Of a stretch of DNA of 64,000 nt, positions 20,232 through 33,152 are shown one piece after another (the first letter of the stretch is position 1; every line of letters begins with the position of its first letter). The translations under genes and the position numbers were made by a program. A model generated the notes under the pieces. The model had not been told where the DNA came from. It worked only from the letters and a program-made list of their open reading frames with translations, and did not search any database. This DNA is from Spizellomyces punctatus DAOM BR117 (taxonomy: Eukaryota > Chytridiomycota > Chytridiomycetes > Spizellomycetales > Spizellomycetaceae). The DNA is taken from contig NW_015971543.1 in assembly GCF_000182565.1 (NCBI RefSeq), positions 932,138 through 996,137 on the forward strand. The letters are read 5' to 3'.

Positions 20232-23200
20232 ATGGCGGACTCGAGAAGACCACACAGGGAAGGCGATTCCAGGGCAGGTACGTTCAAGGGTATGATATTG
20301 ATTCTCCTCAGCACTTTAAAAAGCATTGAATAACGCCTGGTGGAATCTCAGCTTCAAGCCATGGTAACCGTCCTCCTCCCATCTCACGTAAATCGTCGCT
20401 GGCAGGAGACGCCGGCATGACTTCCATGCTTCCTCCGGGAAGCACTGGTCGTCGACCATCCACAATGCATGGTGATGCGGGAGTCCAAGGACGTCGCCCG
20501 TCTTCACAACCAGGAACACTTCCACATGACTCTGCAACTACCAATACTAAGCGCACAACCGCCGTAGGAGATCCAATTCCCCAGACAACGTCTTTACCAG
20601 CACCGGGTGACCCGATAGCATCGCCGAACCGATCGGCCGTAGGAACTGCCATCTCAAACTCTCGGGAGCACTTGATAGCAAAGACGTCTAGTAAGCAGTC
20701 AAATATGAATCTGATGCTGGACGATAACTTCTTCTATGACAAGTTGGCGTTCAAGCCAAGTGATGTTTCGGCGAAACAGATGGATGCAGCAAGCTTGTCC
20801 TTATTGTAAGTGGATGTGCAACCGACTTTATACGTAACAACAGTCTCATTTATCTCATAATTGTACAGTTATTCCTTTGGCTTCGAGTCGCATCGTCGAA
20901 ATAACTTACACTACTTGAATGAACACACTGTCGCCACCGTTGTTGGCAATGTTCTAGTGTTCCTGAACTTGCGCACGTTGGACCAGGACTACATGCCTGG
21001 CTTGCGGGATGGTGCGATTGGGTCAATAGCGGTAAGCAGCTGACAATTGGACCCAGATGTAACCTTGGTAGCTAAACCATTATCTCAACCAATAGGTCCA
21101 TCCTTCTCACCGCTACATTGCTGTTGCCGAAATATCCTACGAATCTCCCAACATCTACATCTTCGAGTATCCCTCCCTTCAACTCTATCGAGTCCTTCGC
21201 CAGGGTGCCGAGCGTGGCTTTTCTGACATTTGCTTCAACAATCAAGGCGACAAACTTGCAAGTGTTGGAATGGACCCGGACTACATGCTCACTCTCTGGG
21301 ATTGGAAACAAGAAAAGATTGTTTTGAGAAGCAAGGCATTTTCGCAGGTAGGTAGTATAGAACTATTTGTGATTTTCCTCTTCAATATGGCCAACCATCC
21401 CCCAGGATGTATATAGTGTTGCGTTCTCTCCCGACACGGATGGCCAGCTCACAACATCTGGAATGGGTCACATAAAGTTTTGGCGAATGGCAAGCACATT
21501 CACCGGGCTCAAGCTGCAAGGATACATTGGCAAATTTGGCTTAACTGAACTCACCGATATCGCAACATTTGTTCAACTCCCTGACGGCAAAGTCCTTTCC
21601 AGCACTGAAACAGGCAATTTGCTTTTGTGGGACGGAGGAATGATCAAGTGCGAGATTGCGGGCAAAGGCAAAAAACCTTGTCATCAGGGCCGAGTTGAGG
21701 TGATTCTGCTGGTGGAGGGAGAGATCTTCACTGCGGGGGAGGACGGCTATATTCGGGTTTGGGATTTTGAAACAATCGATACGGCGGACGTAGTCAGTGC
21801 ACCGTCTGGGAGTCAAGCTTCTGCCAGTACGCCGGAGAGCGGGGCAGCGGTCGGTGCGGCAGCGGGCCAGGCGCGAGTATTTGAAATGGAACCTATTGAC
21901 GAAATCTTGATAGGAAAAGACGTTAAGGTATGTCTGTTTTCATTACTGCCATGTGCTCCCTTGATGAACATTGGACCTTCCTTCATTGCAAAAGATCAAA
22001 ACAATGATTAAATCAATGGGGGCGACGACGGAATATCTCGTGCAAGATCAATTGGGGCATTTGTTCAAAGTGGATACTCAAAAAAGGTCTGCTGAGAAAA
22101 TCGTGTCATTTCACTCGGGAGGTATAGCGGGCGTAGATACAAGTCCACTTGGGCACTCCATGGTCAGTCTCGGGATGGACGGTACCTTGCGAACATACGA
22201 CTACATTACCAAAACCCTGGCTGGGATGACAAAATATCCAAGTGGCGGTACAGCTTTGGTATATCTTCCCGAGGTAAAGTTCAATCTCGCATATTGTCTC
22301 GTCTCTACGAGCGTAAATCTTGAACTGTCTTTTTGCAGACTTTAGATGCGCGAGGCTGCACATTGGCGGCAGGATTCTCAGATGGAGTCTTACGAATCAT
22401 CTCCCATACACCACTGAACGTTGGTGGGGGTAACATTGCCTTCGACCTTCAGTATGTTTTCAAACCTCATAATGGTTCTATATCTTCGATTGGCATCTCC
22501 GCCGACGGAACTTGGCTCGCAAGTACATCAACCGACAAAACTGTTTTCTTTTTTAAAATCAATTCTGAAATGCCTCCCATGGTCAATGAAGAGCAGCCCC
22601 CGGTCATCTTTTCTCCAAAATTCGTGAAACTTATACCGATCGGATTCCTGCCAGTGGCAGCCGTTCCCACCAAACTCTCGTTTTCTCCGGACAACCATCT
22701 GAATATAGACGAGATTGAGCCTGTGGAAGACGACGGTTTTAATGACCATGAGATCAAGGGAGATGGGGACGTGAGGGACGAGGAAATTGAAGGAAAGCGG
22801 GCTTTTATGATATTGGAAACTGGCGAGCTTTTATCTATGATCGTTCCCCTGCCAGAATCCGTTGACAATAGTTTGACATTCGAGCTGAAGCCTGAGCAAC
22901 TGCAAATCAAACGATGGACACTGAGTGTACCTACTGCAGCTCCAACTCCTGCTGCAACTGCTGCCGCCCAGGAAGCTCGAGCGAGTGGTGGCATAGATGC
23001 AGACCAGGATGCCTCAGCAGAAGCCAAAACAGTGGAGTCACCTGAAGAACCCGAAAGTATCAGTGGAAGACTAACGTCCGCCGCGCGCAAAAAACATGGT
23101 TTGGTCATTGAGGACGAATCTCCCATCACAAATGTGATGTATCTCGAAGGCGGATACTTTCTGATAGCTCTCCAAAACAAAGACGGAGAGTACGAAATAC

Positions 23201-26200
23201 GGGCGTGCAAATATAGAACACCCAAGCAAAGCAGGTTTGTTATTGTTACCATCAATTTGAGCAAAGAAACCTCCCAGAGTAACAATCGATAATTCTAAGG
23301 TTGGTCCTGGTCTACAAGGCACCATTTACGGACATGCGTCTGTCAACTTCCGGGAAGTACCTCCTTGCGGGTGCAACAGATGGGATGACGTGCATACGCA
23401 AGTTCCGCCTGGAGGATATCCTTCTGTATCGATGGACTGGGGGACACGAAGTATATGCACGATATTCGCAAGCCTTTGATGAAGAAGAAGCCAGTGCAGC
23501 CGCGCGACGTGCAACAGAGCAAGCAGCTATAGTCGAAGAACCTGACTCTACAGACGATTTAACCCGAACAGTAGATGTACCCGGCCAATATTGGTTCGGT
23601 CATGCACATAATAGCAAGAACGGGAGAATTACCAGTGTGGCCGCCACCTTTGATGATGCGTTCTTTGCGACTGCAGGAGCAGATGGCGGCTTATTCGTGT
23701 GGAGAGTTAGCATGGAAGATATCAAGAGCAGCGAAGGTGATCTGTCAGTGACAAACGTACGAATCTCATATGGATTCTCACCAATCGCTTTTTAAACAGC
23801 CTATGAAGGTTCCGAATTGCTCGAGATCGATCAAGGGAACATGATAGATGACATCGTTGACTCCAACGCCTATTCCCTGCAAGAAGCCAAAGTCAAATCC
23901 GAAAAAGATAAAGAAATCGAGGACGCAGAGAACAAGAAGCAGGTACAACCATGAGTACGGTACTATGTGAACTAGTGAGCATTGACGGTACTGTCGTTTT
24001 TCCTCTTTCTAGGTGACGAGAGACGACATCCAAGAACTACGCAACGAGTTCTTGAAACTAGTGGCAGAAAACGAAAAGGCCCCTCCCGAGCAACAAATAG
24101 CACGCACGGCTTTGACGATAGATCCCGATCTTCAAGCCGACATAGAGCGCGAATCCGAAGAGAAAATCCGTCTAGTCCGCAAGGAACTCGAATGGATCTC
24201 TGAGAAAGAATCTATCATCCCAAACAAATTACGCAAAACTTTCTTGGACGTTCTTCAGACTGAGCGTATTGAGATACGGGCATTCAAGGTTTGGAATGTT
24301 TAAGCGTTGATGGTGACCAACGCGACGTCCAAGCTTATCGTCTCATGTTTTAACTAGGCAAACCACATTGTCGCTACATTCCGTACAACCAAGCTAGAGC
24401 AATCCGTTGAGGTTGCGCTTCAACCCCTTTCGAGCGGTGACGGTCGACCTTCTAGGACTGTGGGATATGTACGTACCCTCGCTGTTCTCCAAGTCCATTT
24501 GATATCGACGCTCTAAAACTCCTCTGTTGCACAATGCAGGCGAGGGAGCATTCTGCCGGTCAAGCCCATAGAGGCGACATACCCGAGACAGTCTCACACG
24601 AATCTATGAATCCGTCCAAAAAAGCCGAAAAGGTTAGTGCTATCAGTGACTTTCCAGCACAGAACTGAACTAACCCGCTAGCTATGCGACAGCCCACGGA
24701 TGCTAAAAGCAAGCTAGAAGCCCGCAAACAACTCCGGGCGGAGCGTGCTAGTATGTGGAAGGAGCTTATGGACGCCAAGCCTGACGAGAGTTACGAAGAC
24801 CCTCGAGACGTAGCAGCAATCCGATATGCTGAGCAGCATATGGGGGATTACAAACTTAAGACTGGAGAAAAATACATCGTACCGGAGAGTGAGAGAGTTG
24901 ATGCTGATAAGAAGCGGAGACAGATTTTATTGCTCAAAGAGAGCGTATTCTCGTTGAAAGAGGTAAACGGTGCACCGTGAGAATCACTTGGTTTTTCTTA
25001 TACCTGCATCTGGAACTGGGTTTCTCCTTCAGCATTTCAATCAAAAAGTTTTGAACCTTCGGGACCGTAAAAAGTTTCTGGTCGAGCAAGTTGATATTCA
25101 AAATCGTCAGCTTGAAGAAATCAACACAGAACTGGTTACTCTTGGAGTACCTATCGAGGACAAGTTGTGGACTCCCACAATGGAGGTTCGTTACTGATCA
25201 GCGTATAGATCTTTGCTTCTGAGCGTCCTCAAATTTGTCAAACCTTTTCTCAGGCATCCGCTTACCCAGAAAACCGATATAAAGTAACAGCAGCGGATAT
25301 TGCTCAATTCCAAAAAGAAGACGCACAAGCTGTCAGCGCTGCAAGAGGAAACCAGGACGATCTAATGGGAGGTTTCGGTAGCTCTGCAGTTCAAACCAAA
25401 GAGGCAGCACCTACTGGTGCCGCAACCATTGCAAAGAGTCGGCCCACGACCCAACAACACCCTCCTCTTTCTAGGGGAGCCAGTGCGATTGGAATGGGAC
25501 TGCCACCAGATTCCAGACCAGTTAGTGAGGCTCCTGCCCTTACCAGGACTGCTAGCGATGCGGAGACTGCACAGCAGAAGTCACCTTTGGAAATTAGGGA
25601 ACAGGAGATTAGACAGAAGGAGTTGGTATACAAGAAGAAGAAAATTGTTTCGGTGCGACAGGATTTTCTATGGAATTCGTGAAGACCAATGTAACATGTC
25701 GGCATTACACTCTCTCTAGGCAATCGATCAAGCAATCAAGAGTTTTGACACCTCACTTGACAGACTGGTGAAAGAGAAGGTTGTCCTTGAAGCAGGTGAG
25801 CGCTCTCGATGCTCGTCACGAGCTTTTCCGAGCGTTTCCGTTCTTAACTGATACGGAACCTCTCAGATCTCAAATCCGCGGACATGAAGCTCCTCCTTCT
25901 GTACAGAGAATGGGTACTCCTCAAAGAATTCGAAAAGCACGATCGACACTTGGCGGACAAATTAACACAGAAGCGAAACGAAAAAGACGAGATAGATGGC
26001 AAGGTTGGAAATATATCTGGTAACTGTTAGCCTGAACATAACTGACATCATTGTTAGATCAAGGAATGTCAAGAGAAGCTTAACGCCAAAAAGTCTGAAA
26101 TCGAGCAGGTTATCAAAAAAGAAAAAGAAGTCCAAGAAGAATTCCGTAAGACTCTGGGAGAGAATAATCGGTATGAGGAATTCTTGACCAGAGTTTTCAG

Positions 26201-27903
26201 GAAGAAAATTAAGCGAAGCAAGGTAACTGAACAAATTCATGGTCCACAAGTTTAATCTGTATCTGACACTTGGCATCAAAAATGCACAGAAAAAGTCCAA
26301 ACCAGAGGGAACGGCTTCCAAAGGAGAAGGCTCCAATGAGGACGAGGATGAAGTTGAGGAAGAAGAGGACATGGATGAAGATGAAGACGACATGGATGAC
26401 TATGATGATGAAGAATCAGTCACATCCGAAAATGATTTGGAGGGCGGTGAAGAATGCCCACCCGATTACGATAAGGCTTCATTTGCCAGAGTGTTAGAGT
26501 TGAGAGAAGAAAGGCTTGACCAGGAAGATATTTTAGCAGAGATACAAAAAGCTGTTGAGGTCTGTATCGACTTCTTGACTAAAGGAAGAATTATGATTTT
26601 AAATGTATGGCGGTGCAATGTTATAGGTCCTCAAGAAGGAAAACGATGCCCTTATCAAAAAAGAGAAAATTATTGATATGGCCCTGCGCACCACAGAGAG
26701 CGAAATTCAAGAGTTCCAAACACAAAAGCAGCAAAAACTAAACGAACTCGATGTCGTGGTAGGCATACTGGCAAACCCCCTCTAATCCAAATACCCCAAT
26801 GCAAATCTTTTACACTATCCTTCTTGCAATGCATTAGGTTCCTTTGCGCCTCCATCAGATGCAATACCTGGAGCGCAATACCCTGCCAACGGACTTGTCT
26901 CCAGCTCTGGTATTTGTCAATGAAGGGTTGTCTAAATTACGGAACCGTATCAAGGAGCTCCAGCAAGTAAGCTTTCTATTGTAACATCCCTATCAAATGA
27001 TACAAACGCTAAAATCGCCTGACTTGTGATTAGGAAAAAGCGGATATCCGGAAACAGCACAAGGAATTAAGGAAGATGCACGTGAACCTCATCAAAAGCC
27101 GAAAGGAAAAGCAACTGAAGGTTAATCAATGAACCTTCACTCATTTTGCCATGCATTTTGCCGACTCGCTTTCTTTTTTTGAAGCTGCAAGAGCTAGAAG
27201 CGCGGGCAACAGACGTCCAGATGCTCAAATTCGGTCATATCATCGATTTGGAAAAATTGGAAAGAATGGGCGTGAACAAAGGTGCAGATGAATTGCGCGA
27301 GAAGCTTGCTAAGGAAGACGCAAAGCGCTTAAAGGAAGTCGAGGAATTGGAGGTGTGATCCCTTCGTAAACGGTTTCGGTAGTGGGAACTAAAGATTTGC
27401 GTATGATCTTCCAGGTGCAATTGAACCGCCTAAAGGAAGAAATTACTGATGTTACAAGAGAGAACACAGTTCGGTTAGAGAGTCTTGTTGACCTGACCGA
27501 CGCGCGACAGAAGCTTGAAGAGCAGCTCAATACCAGCCAGCTCTCCGCGGTAAGTGTTTCGAAACTTCCCTCGCTCAAGGCGAGCAGCAACTAAGGCAAC
27601 ACGGCCACCCACTAGACGGCAGAATACTCAGGTCCTCAACGAAAGGACGTGCAAGAACGGGAAAAATTAGTAACTTTGGTGCATACCCAAGCCCAAGAGA
27701 TCGAGGATCTTAAACGGGAAATTGAACTGCTTATACGAAAACCCATGCGACACCTTCCCCCGGTCCTTCGAAGTCGCCTACAGACCCAATCGCAGGGACC
27801 CCCAGTACAAACCGGGGGGATGGCTACTGGGGAGGGAATCGTGTTCGGAGCCTTTGATGCACAGAGTGTACCAAATGCAGCAGAAGCAATTTCACAGGAA
27901 TAA
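20232..27903 (+). CDS. CFAP44: Cilia- and flagella-associated protein 44
   Basis: Twenty-five exons with continuous phase: 20232-20277, 20352-20805, 20869-21031, 21096-21347, 21406-21927, 21995-22273, 22339-23234, 23300-23736, 23800-23942, 24013-24288, 24358-24468, 24540-24632, 24693-24962, 25033-25185, 25254-25652, 25720-25795, 25867-26003, 26058-26222, 26290-26559, 26627-26758, 26838-26966, 27034-27120, 27185-27352, 27415-27549 and 27616-27903; about 2026 residues. After a basic Ser/Pro-rich N-terminus come WD repeats with CFAP44 hallmarks: SFGFESHRRNNLHYL, DPDYMLTLWDWKQEKIVLRS, GHIKFWRMASTFTGLKLQG and GYIRVWDFETIDTADV. Long coiled coils fill the C-terminal half, with MLKFGHIIDLEKLERMGVN. 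CFAP44 forms, with CFAP43, the tether of inner dynein arm f/I1 in motile axonemes. A Glu/Asp-rich insert lies near residues 1640-1680. CFAP43 is not in this window. Confidence 0.93.
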
Positions 27904-28105
27904 ATATATCCATGAGTACAAGCCGCCAGCGCGGGCGCTGAGGCTAGGTATTTTATTTAATAGTACTAGGACTGTTGGATGCGTAACTAGTTAATGGCTC
28001 TGTATGTTCAGACTGCACCTCTTTTAATCTGATCTATATCATCTAATGTCACAAGTGGTGATGCGCGGTCGAGCATCTCCTTCCTCAATCCGCGTTTGAT
28101 AATGT

Positions 28106-29506
28106 CTATCGTTTCGCATGTTGACGGAAGTTCGATCGGAGGGCTTCCAAAATTTCGACATATTTATTATTACCCGAAACTTCGAAATCCATGAATGCAT
28201 CATACCTTCCGTCATTTAAATGGATAGCACGAATCGGTAAAACAGCTCGCGATGTGCCTAACATCATGCTGGTCAGCGTATTACAAAACAGGCACTGATT
28301 GAGGAATTTCGACTCACTTGTAATGAATGCTCCTAGCCAAGTGGCAGCCTCAGAAGCTTTCGGAAACTCAAACCGAAATTCGATGCTCTCCTGTTCACAA
28401 ACATGTCGAACCATACGGAGAATCGTACCTAGCAGAACGTACTCCAATGGTGCACACGCCACGTAGGGTTTTCCCCCAGAAGAAGTGTCTGCTAGCACGG
28501 CGCAGAAGTTCGATGTCAGTCCCTCGTAAATGTTAAGATGCGGATCCGTTAGAATGACTTCATTGATGGTTGGAGACAAATATTTTTCTAATGCAGAGCG
28601 GTCGCTGGATATGTGGAATAAGCATGTGCTAACCGCACACTACACGAGTGATGACCCACTCACGCAACCCATCGGGAATCTTTCGCGGTGGCATTCTTTC
28701 TTGGCATGCCGTAAACTATAACATCCGTTTTCTCCGCTTTAGGTTGGATGAGTTCATCGCAGTGTGCAACCAGCTTTGCACCTTCCTAATGCGAGGATAC
28801 GAGATACCAGCGTTGGATATGGCAAGTAAAAAGCGCAATCAAGAAAGAGTTCCATACTTTTGGAGAATATGTTATGAGCACGGTCACTTTAGCCTCGATT
28901 TGTCCAACAACTCGAGATGCAGATGAGGCCAGCCATTCTGCCAAAGCCTTCTTCATCAATGGTACAACAAATTTTGGTAGTTCTTCAGGATTCCGGAAAG
29001 GAGACATGGCTTCGACAACAACCGCAGGCTCAGCCGGCTCACTTTCACCAGTGACTACCGGGCATGTGACGATTTGGCCACTGTCAACGTCATCTTCTGG
29101 CGGTGGGATTGTGAATTTGATATCACTAACGGAGGAGCATAGGCGCGAAAGATGTGCGGGAAGATCAAGGAGATACACAGTGTTTAAGGTGCGTCCGGCA
29201 GTGTATGCACCTGCGAGAAAGTGAGACGTGGTGCAAAAGGCGTTTGAGAGCTGGAAATGGCTGACCAGGTGGATATTGCAAAAGAAATCCTTTGGCTGTG
29301 TCATTCGTGAACCGAGTCGTAAAGATGGGAAGGTTCAGAGACAGAGCAGCCTCACACTGTTCGCCAGTTACGCCTGGCTTGAGTTCAACAACAACTGTGT
29401 AACGAGCAAAGTGAGGGCCTGACGCCGGTCAACGGCCACTAAGTACGCCTAATTGTCAGCCCTGCTTACCCGCCTTCCAAAGCTTCGCGCTCTCCCCGGA
29501 AGACAT
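28106..29506 (-). CDS. Class IV PLP-dependent aminotransferase-like enzyme
   Basis: Six exons: 29506-29470, 29418-29266, 29210-28858, 28785-28664, 28604-28318 and 28257-28106; about 367 residues. The fold-type IV pattern is present in order. PPGAYTAGRT is followed by a hydrophobic stretch and LPAHLSRLCSSV. Then comes RKNATAKDSRW, whose Lys (about residue 216) lies the expected distance before INEVILTD and is the likely Schiff-base lysine. Next is IYEGLTSNF, the phosphate-binding loop region. The family includes aminodeoxychorismate lyase, branched-chain and D-amino acid aminotransferases. This subtype, also present in plants and fungi, has no firmly assigned substrate. The gene is divergent from the LisH/WD40 gene. 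No targeting signal is obvious. Confidence 0.85.
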
Positions 29507-29873
29507 TAGAGATTGTGCTGACGATCTGCAAAGTTGGTTGACGGCTGGTGACGAGACAAAAAAGCACGTGATCCGTGCTAATGGGCTTCGGGATGTTCGT
29601 CAGTTGAGAAGCCTACGGCCGTCAAAAGAAGCTTTACGCAGTGCGAAGCAACGGCAGGCTCTGGATCCTTGACAAGAAGACGACGCCGGCGACAATGAAC
29701 CTCGTCGTCTGCAGCCTGGTTTGTTTATATTCGATGTGATTACATAAGCGAGATCCTGGTGACTCATCAGCCATCGAGTTGCTGGTCGTTGGGCTGCAGA
29801 CAATTTGGATGTCCCACTTAACCTTTTGAATCCTCCCAAACACCAGAAGCGCAGCTGCTGTGGAAAATCTGGC
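29507..29873. promoter_or_regulatory. Divergent upstream region
   Basis: The 367 bases between the aminotransferase start and the LisH/WD40 start should serve both genes. No coding signal or clear core element is seen. The plus-strand frame is open for 23 codons before the chosen ATG at 29874 (from 29805) and lacks resemblance to anything. Confidence 0.4.
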
Positions 29874-32418
29874 ATGTCAGAACTTTATAACTCGACACCA
29901 CAGCGAGAGAGTGATTCTCATTCACTCTTGAAGTCATCGGTTCTCGCTTCCTCTGTTGCGGTGACCACACCCGTTGGAACACAACCAGAAGTAGCAAATA
30001 TTGAGGAGAGCGTGGTGTTGGGGAGAAAGGATTCTTCTACTTCTACCCCTAGACCATTGGCTGAGAACGAGAGTTGTGATGCATCTGGCGAGACGGAGGC
30101 ACAACCTCCTGAACGTTCGCAAACTCCATTGGATCAACGTCGAAGAAGGTAGGTTGGAAGTTTGTAACTCTACTTGTCGGAAGTGCGAGTGGTTAAGTCT
30201 TTTCATTTTTCTGAAACAGCTTGCTTACCATTGCCGCCAATCAAGTTCATATTGGTGCCCACGAACATTCTATACGACCAACTGAAGGGATTTTCAATGC
30301 GCAGGAAGAGCGTATCAGAGAAGTAAGCAGTCCGTAAATATCAGGAGTGGCAGTGCATAAAGGAGCATCTGAGACTCACCTGGGGTTTCCAAGGATATCA
30401 TTCGGATGATTGTACAATACCTTCATGATGAAGGTTATCATGCCTCCAAAATGACGGTACTGGATGAAGCCAACGTCAAATCATATGAACGTGAAGAACG
30501 CCAATCTGATATTAGAAGAATGCGTAAAGCAGTGCTGGGTGGGTGCTTTTGCTGATGGTGGGTGCATTTATTGGTTCAACTTTCATCTCATTTATGTTAT
30601 TGATTGGGTGCTGTCCTCTCTAACCTATTAGACGGCGATTGGGCAGAAGTTGACAGACTCTGTACAAAGACCCTAATGAAGAATCACAAGAGCTTTTTGT
30701 ACGCTGCTTATAAGCAGCAATATCTGGAATACATCGAGTATCGGGAGATACAAAAGGTGCGATGCTACAGTAAAAAACCCGAAATGCTGGCGCCTGGTAT
30801 CTGATTCCATATGAATAGGCATTCACTCACCTCAACAAACGGCTAAAGCCACTTGAGCATTTGCAAACAACCCCGAATGAATTCAAGGATCTTTGCTATT
30901 TACTCACTGGAAAGTCGGTACACGACGCCCCGTCATTTAAAAACTGGGAAGGAATAGGTTCTGCAAGGTACCGTTGTGATGGTCAAGTTGTCACTGCGTC
31001 AGACTCCTGTGTACTTACCTGTCTCTATAGAGAGAAGCTCGCGGAGCACTTTCAGAACATGGTGGATTTTGAAGCTACCGACCGTGAAGGTGTGGAGTGA
31101 AGCCCGTTGCTCGATATCGGCCATCATTGATAGATCTGTCTTTCTTGAGCAGGCTCTGTTTACGTTCCTCCGGAACGCTTACTCACTATGCTACGACAAG
31201 CCGTTGCCTATCAGATTGAGTCATCACGATACCATCCACGTATAGCTCCGCGCGTGACAACGCTATTGGAGGATTACCATTCCCTCATTATCCCGAATGC
31301 CGTACGAAGTATATTTAGTGGACACAAAGGAAACGTCAAGTGCGTCGAGTTCATTGGCGAGGAGGGCTTGTCTATTGTATCTGGCTCAAGTGACAATACT
31401 TGTCGAGTGTGGGATACAGAAACTGGAGAATGCCAAGCAGTTCTCGAAGGACATACGTCACGTATTTGGGACGTAGCATCGAGTAAGACTGGGTCGACGC
31501 TTGCCAGTGCATCTGGAGATGGGACCGTAAGACTTTGGGACGTGAAGCAGAACAAGACCCAATGTTTATCCACATTTGAAGAGGGTAGCGGGGATGTTTA
31601 TTCCGTCAAATTCCATCCTGCTGGTCGACACATTGCTACGGGCGGTTACGATAAGATTGTCAGATTGTACGACATTGAACGCGGTGCCGTAGTGAAGACA
31701 TTTGCCGGGCACCAGCTCTCGGTGTCTCAAACAATATTTAGTCCTGTTGGGAACCTAATCATCAGTGGATCAAAGGACAATACGATCAAATTTTGGGACA
31801 TAGTATCAGGTAGGAGAATATGCGTAATCCTTTCCGCTGGGCGCTACCTGTCCGATTCCTGGTGTAAAACTGGCATCTTTTCCAGGTCTATGCATTAGAA
31901 CTATTACGTCCCACCTGGGAGAGGTTACCTCTGTGGAGATGAGTTCAAACGGCACCCTATTGCTAAGTAGTTCAAAGGATAACTCAAATAGGTTATGGGA
32001 TGTCCGCATGGTAGGCAAACCACGACTCGGTTTCAATGTTGAGAATGTTAATATTATTCTGTCGGATGCTCCAGCTTCGACCGATACGAAAGTTTAAGGG
32101 CCACCAAAACACGTCCAAGAACTTTGTGAGGGCTGGATTTGCCGGCGATGCCCTAGTGGTGGGCGGTTCTGAGGTGCGGTAATCCTTAGTCAACCGCTTA
32201 TAAAACGTAAAAAATGCTGAATTTCGTTATTGCAGGACGGTATTGTATATATATGGGACGCTGCTAAAGGCGACATCCTTCAAACTCTTCGCGGCCATCA
32301 AGGCATAGTCTACAGTGCTGCATGGAATTCGCGACAGAGCTTGTTTGCCAGCTGTTCTGATGATCGGACCGTACGGACGTGGTGGTTTGATCAGGCTCAA
32401 CCGTTGTTCGGAGCTTGA
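29874..32418 (+). CDS. LisH/CTLH and WD40-repeat protein
   Basis: Ten exons: 29874-30148, 30220-30322, 30394-30538, 30632-30756, 30819-30967, 31031-31089, 31153-31809, 31886-32010, 32075-32173 and 32236-32418; about 639 residues. The N-terminal 125 residues are Ser/Thr/Pro-rich and probably disordered. A LisH-like helix pair (DIIRMIVQYLHDEGYHASK) runs into a CTLH-like region (GDWAEVDRLCTKTLM, YIEYREIQKAFTHLNKRLKP). Seven or so WD repeats follow (GHKGNVKCVEF, GHTSRIWDVAS, SGSKDNTIKFWD, GHQGIVYSAAW). LisH and CTLH modules mediate dimerisation and assembly of complexes such as the GID/CTLH ubiquitin ligase, microtubule regulators and corepressors. I do not recognise a specific named orthologue. 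The final blade ends shortly before the stop, so the protein seems complete. Confidence 0.85.
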
Positions 32419-33152
32419 ATTGGTACAAGAGATTGTTGGGGAGCACCCTTTTCACCTTCTCCTTTTAGAATGTACATCATTTGGTCTCTTGGTGGGCCTA
32501 TCCATTAAAATTATCGGGATAAAAAGTATTGTTTATGCTGACGCCAGCCGCGTTTCACCAGCTTGGTCACGTGTACGCAAGCGACAATGCGACCAGCAAC
32601 TTCCGACATCCCGAACTTGACAAAAACGGGCCATCTCCACTACCAACAGGTCCTAGTGCAGGCTTAACTACACACATTACTGGCTTTATAAAGGGCTTGA
32701 CGTGGTTCTCGTGGCCAAGGGTGCGGTTTGGTAACTTCCATTCGAACGACAGTTGAGATAAACGCGGCAGGGATGGCCACAGCAACTTTCTGGGAGAATG
32801 GCAGTATAAACCTGCACTGGGACGTAAAGGGAAGCTCGGAGAAAGACTCGTTGCGACGGGCAAGCGTGGACAGCATTTCTGAGTAAGTGGACTGCGTCAA
32901 ATTCAGGATGGGGATCTCTAGACCTTGGCACTTTAGAAGTTTGGGTTCGAATATTTGCAAAGGGCGCAAAAGTCAAATGGGCATGTTTGGTGGCATAGAG
33001 GCCTCCCAATCACCCAAAAATGCATTGCTGTCAGTTATAAGCCTCACCAGGCCCTTTTTGTACCTTGTCTTGAGTTGTACGGCTTCCATCTATACTTTCC
33101 TAAAGTTGTCTTCCTTTGTTTATCTTCGCTTAGCCATAAGCCCAACGACACC
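32419..33152 (+). other. Unresolved region with coding-like stretches
   Basis: The region lies between the LisH/WD40 stop and the Sgf11 start. Plus-strand frames at 32529-32756 and 32760-32880 read as plausible protein (for example ATATFWENGSINLHWDVKG), and splice-like signals occur, such as the donor at 32883. I could not connect them into a consistent gene. The frames cannot be joined without an intron of less than 40 bases. It may be a small unrecognised gene, a decayed exon set or simply untranslated sequence. Confidence 0.3.

Noticed and set aside
22467-23285. 272-residue minus-strand open frame
   Set aside because: It is antisense to CFAP44 exon 7. The plus strand carries the WD-repeat signature, and the minus frame reads as Ser-rich shadow sequence.
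23982-24203. 73-residue plus-strand frame with RS-like content
   Set aside because: It is in the wrong frame over CFAP44 exon 10, which has continuous phase with both neighbouring exons.
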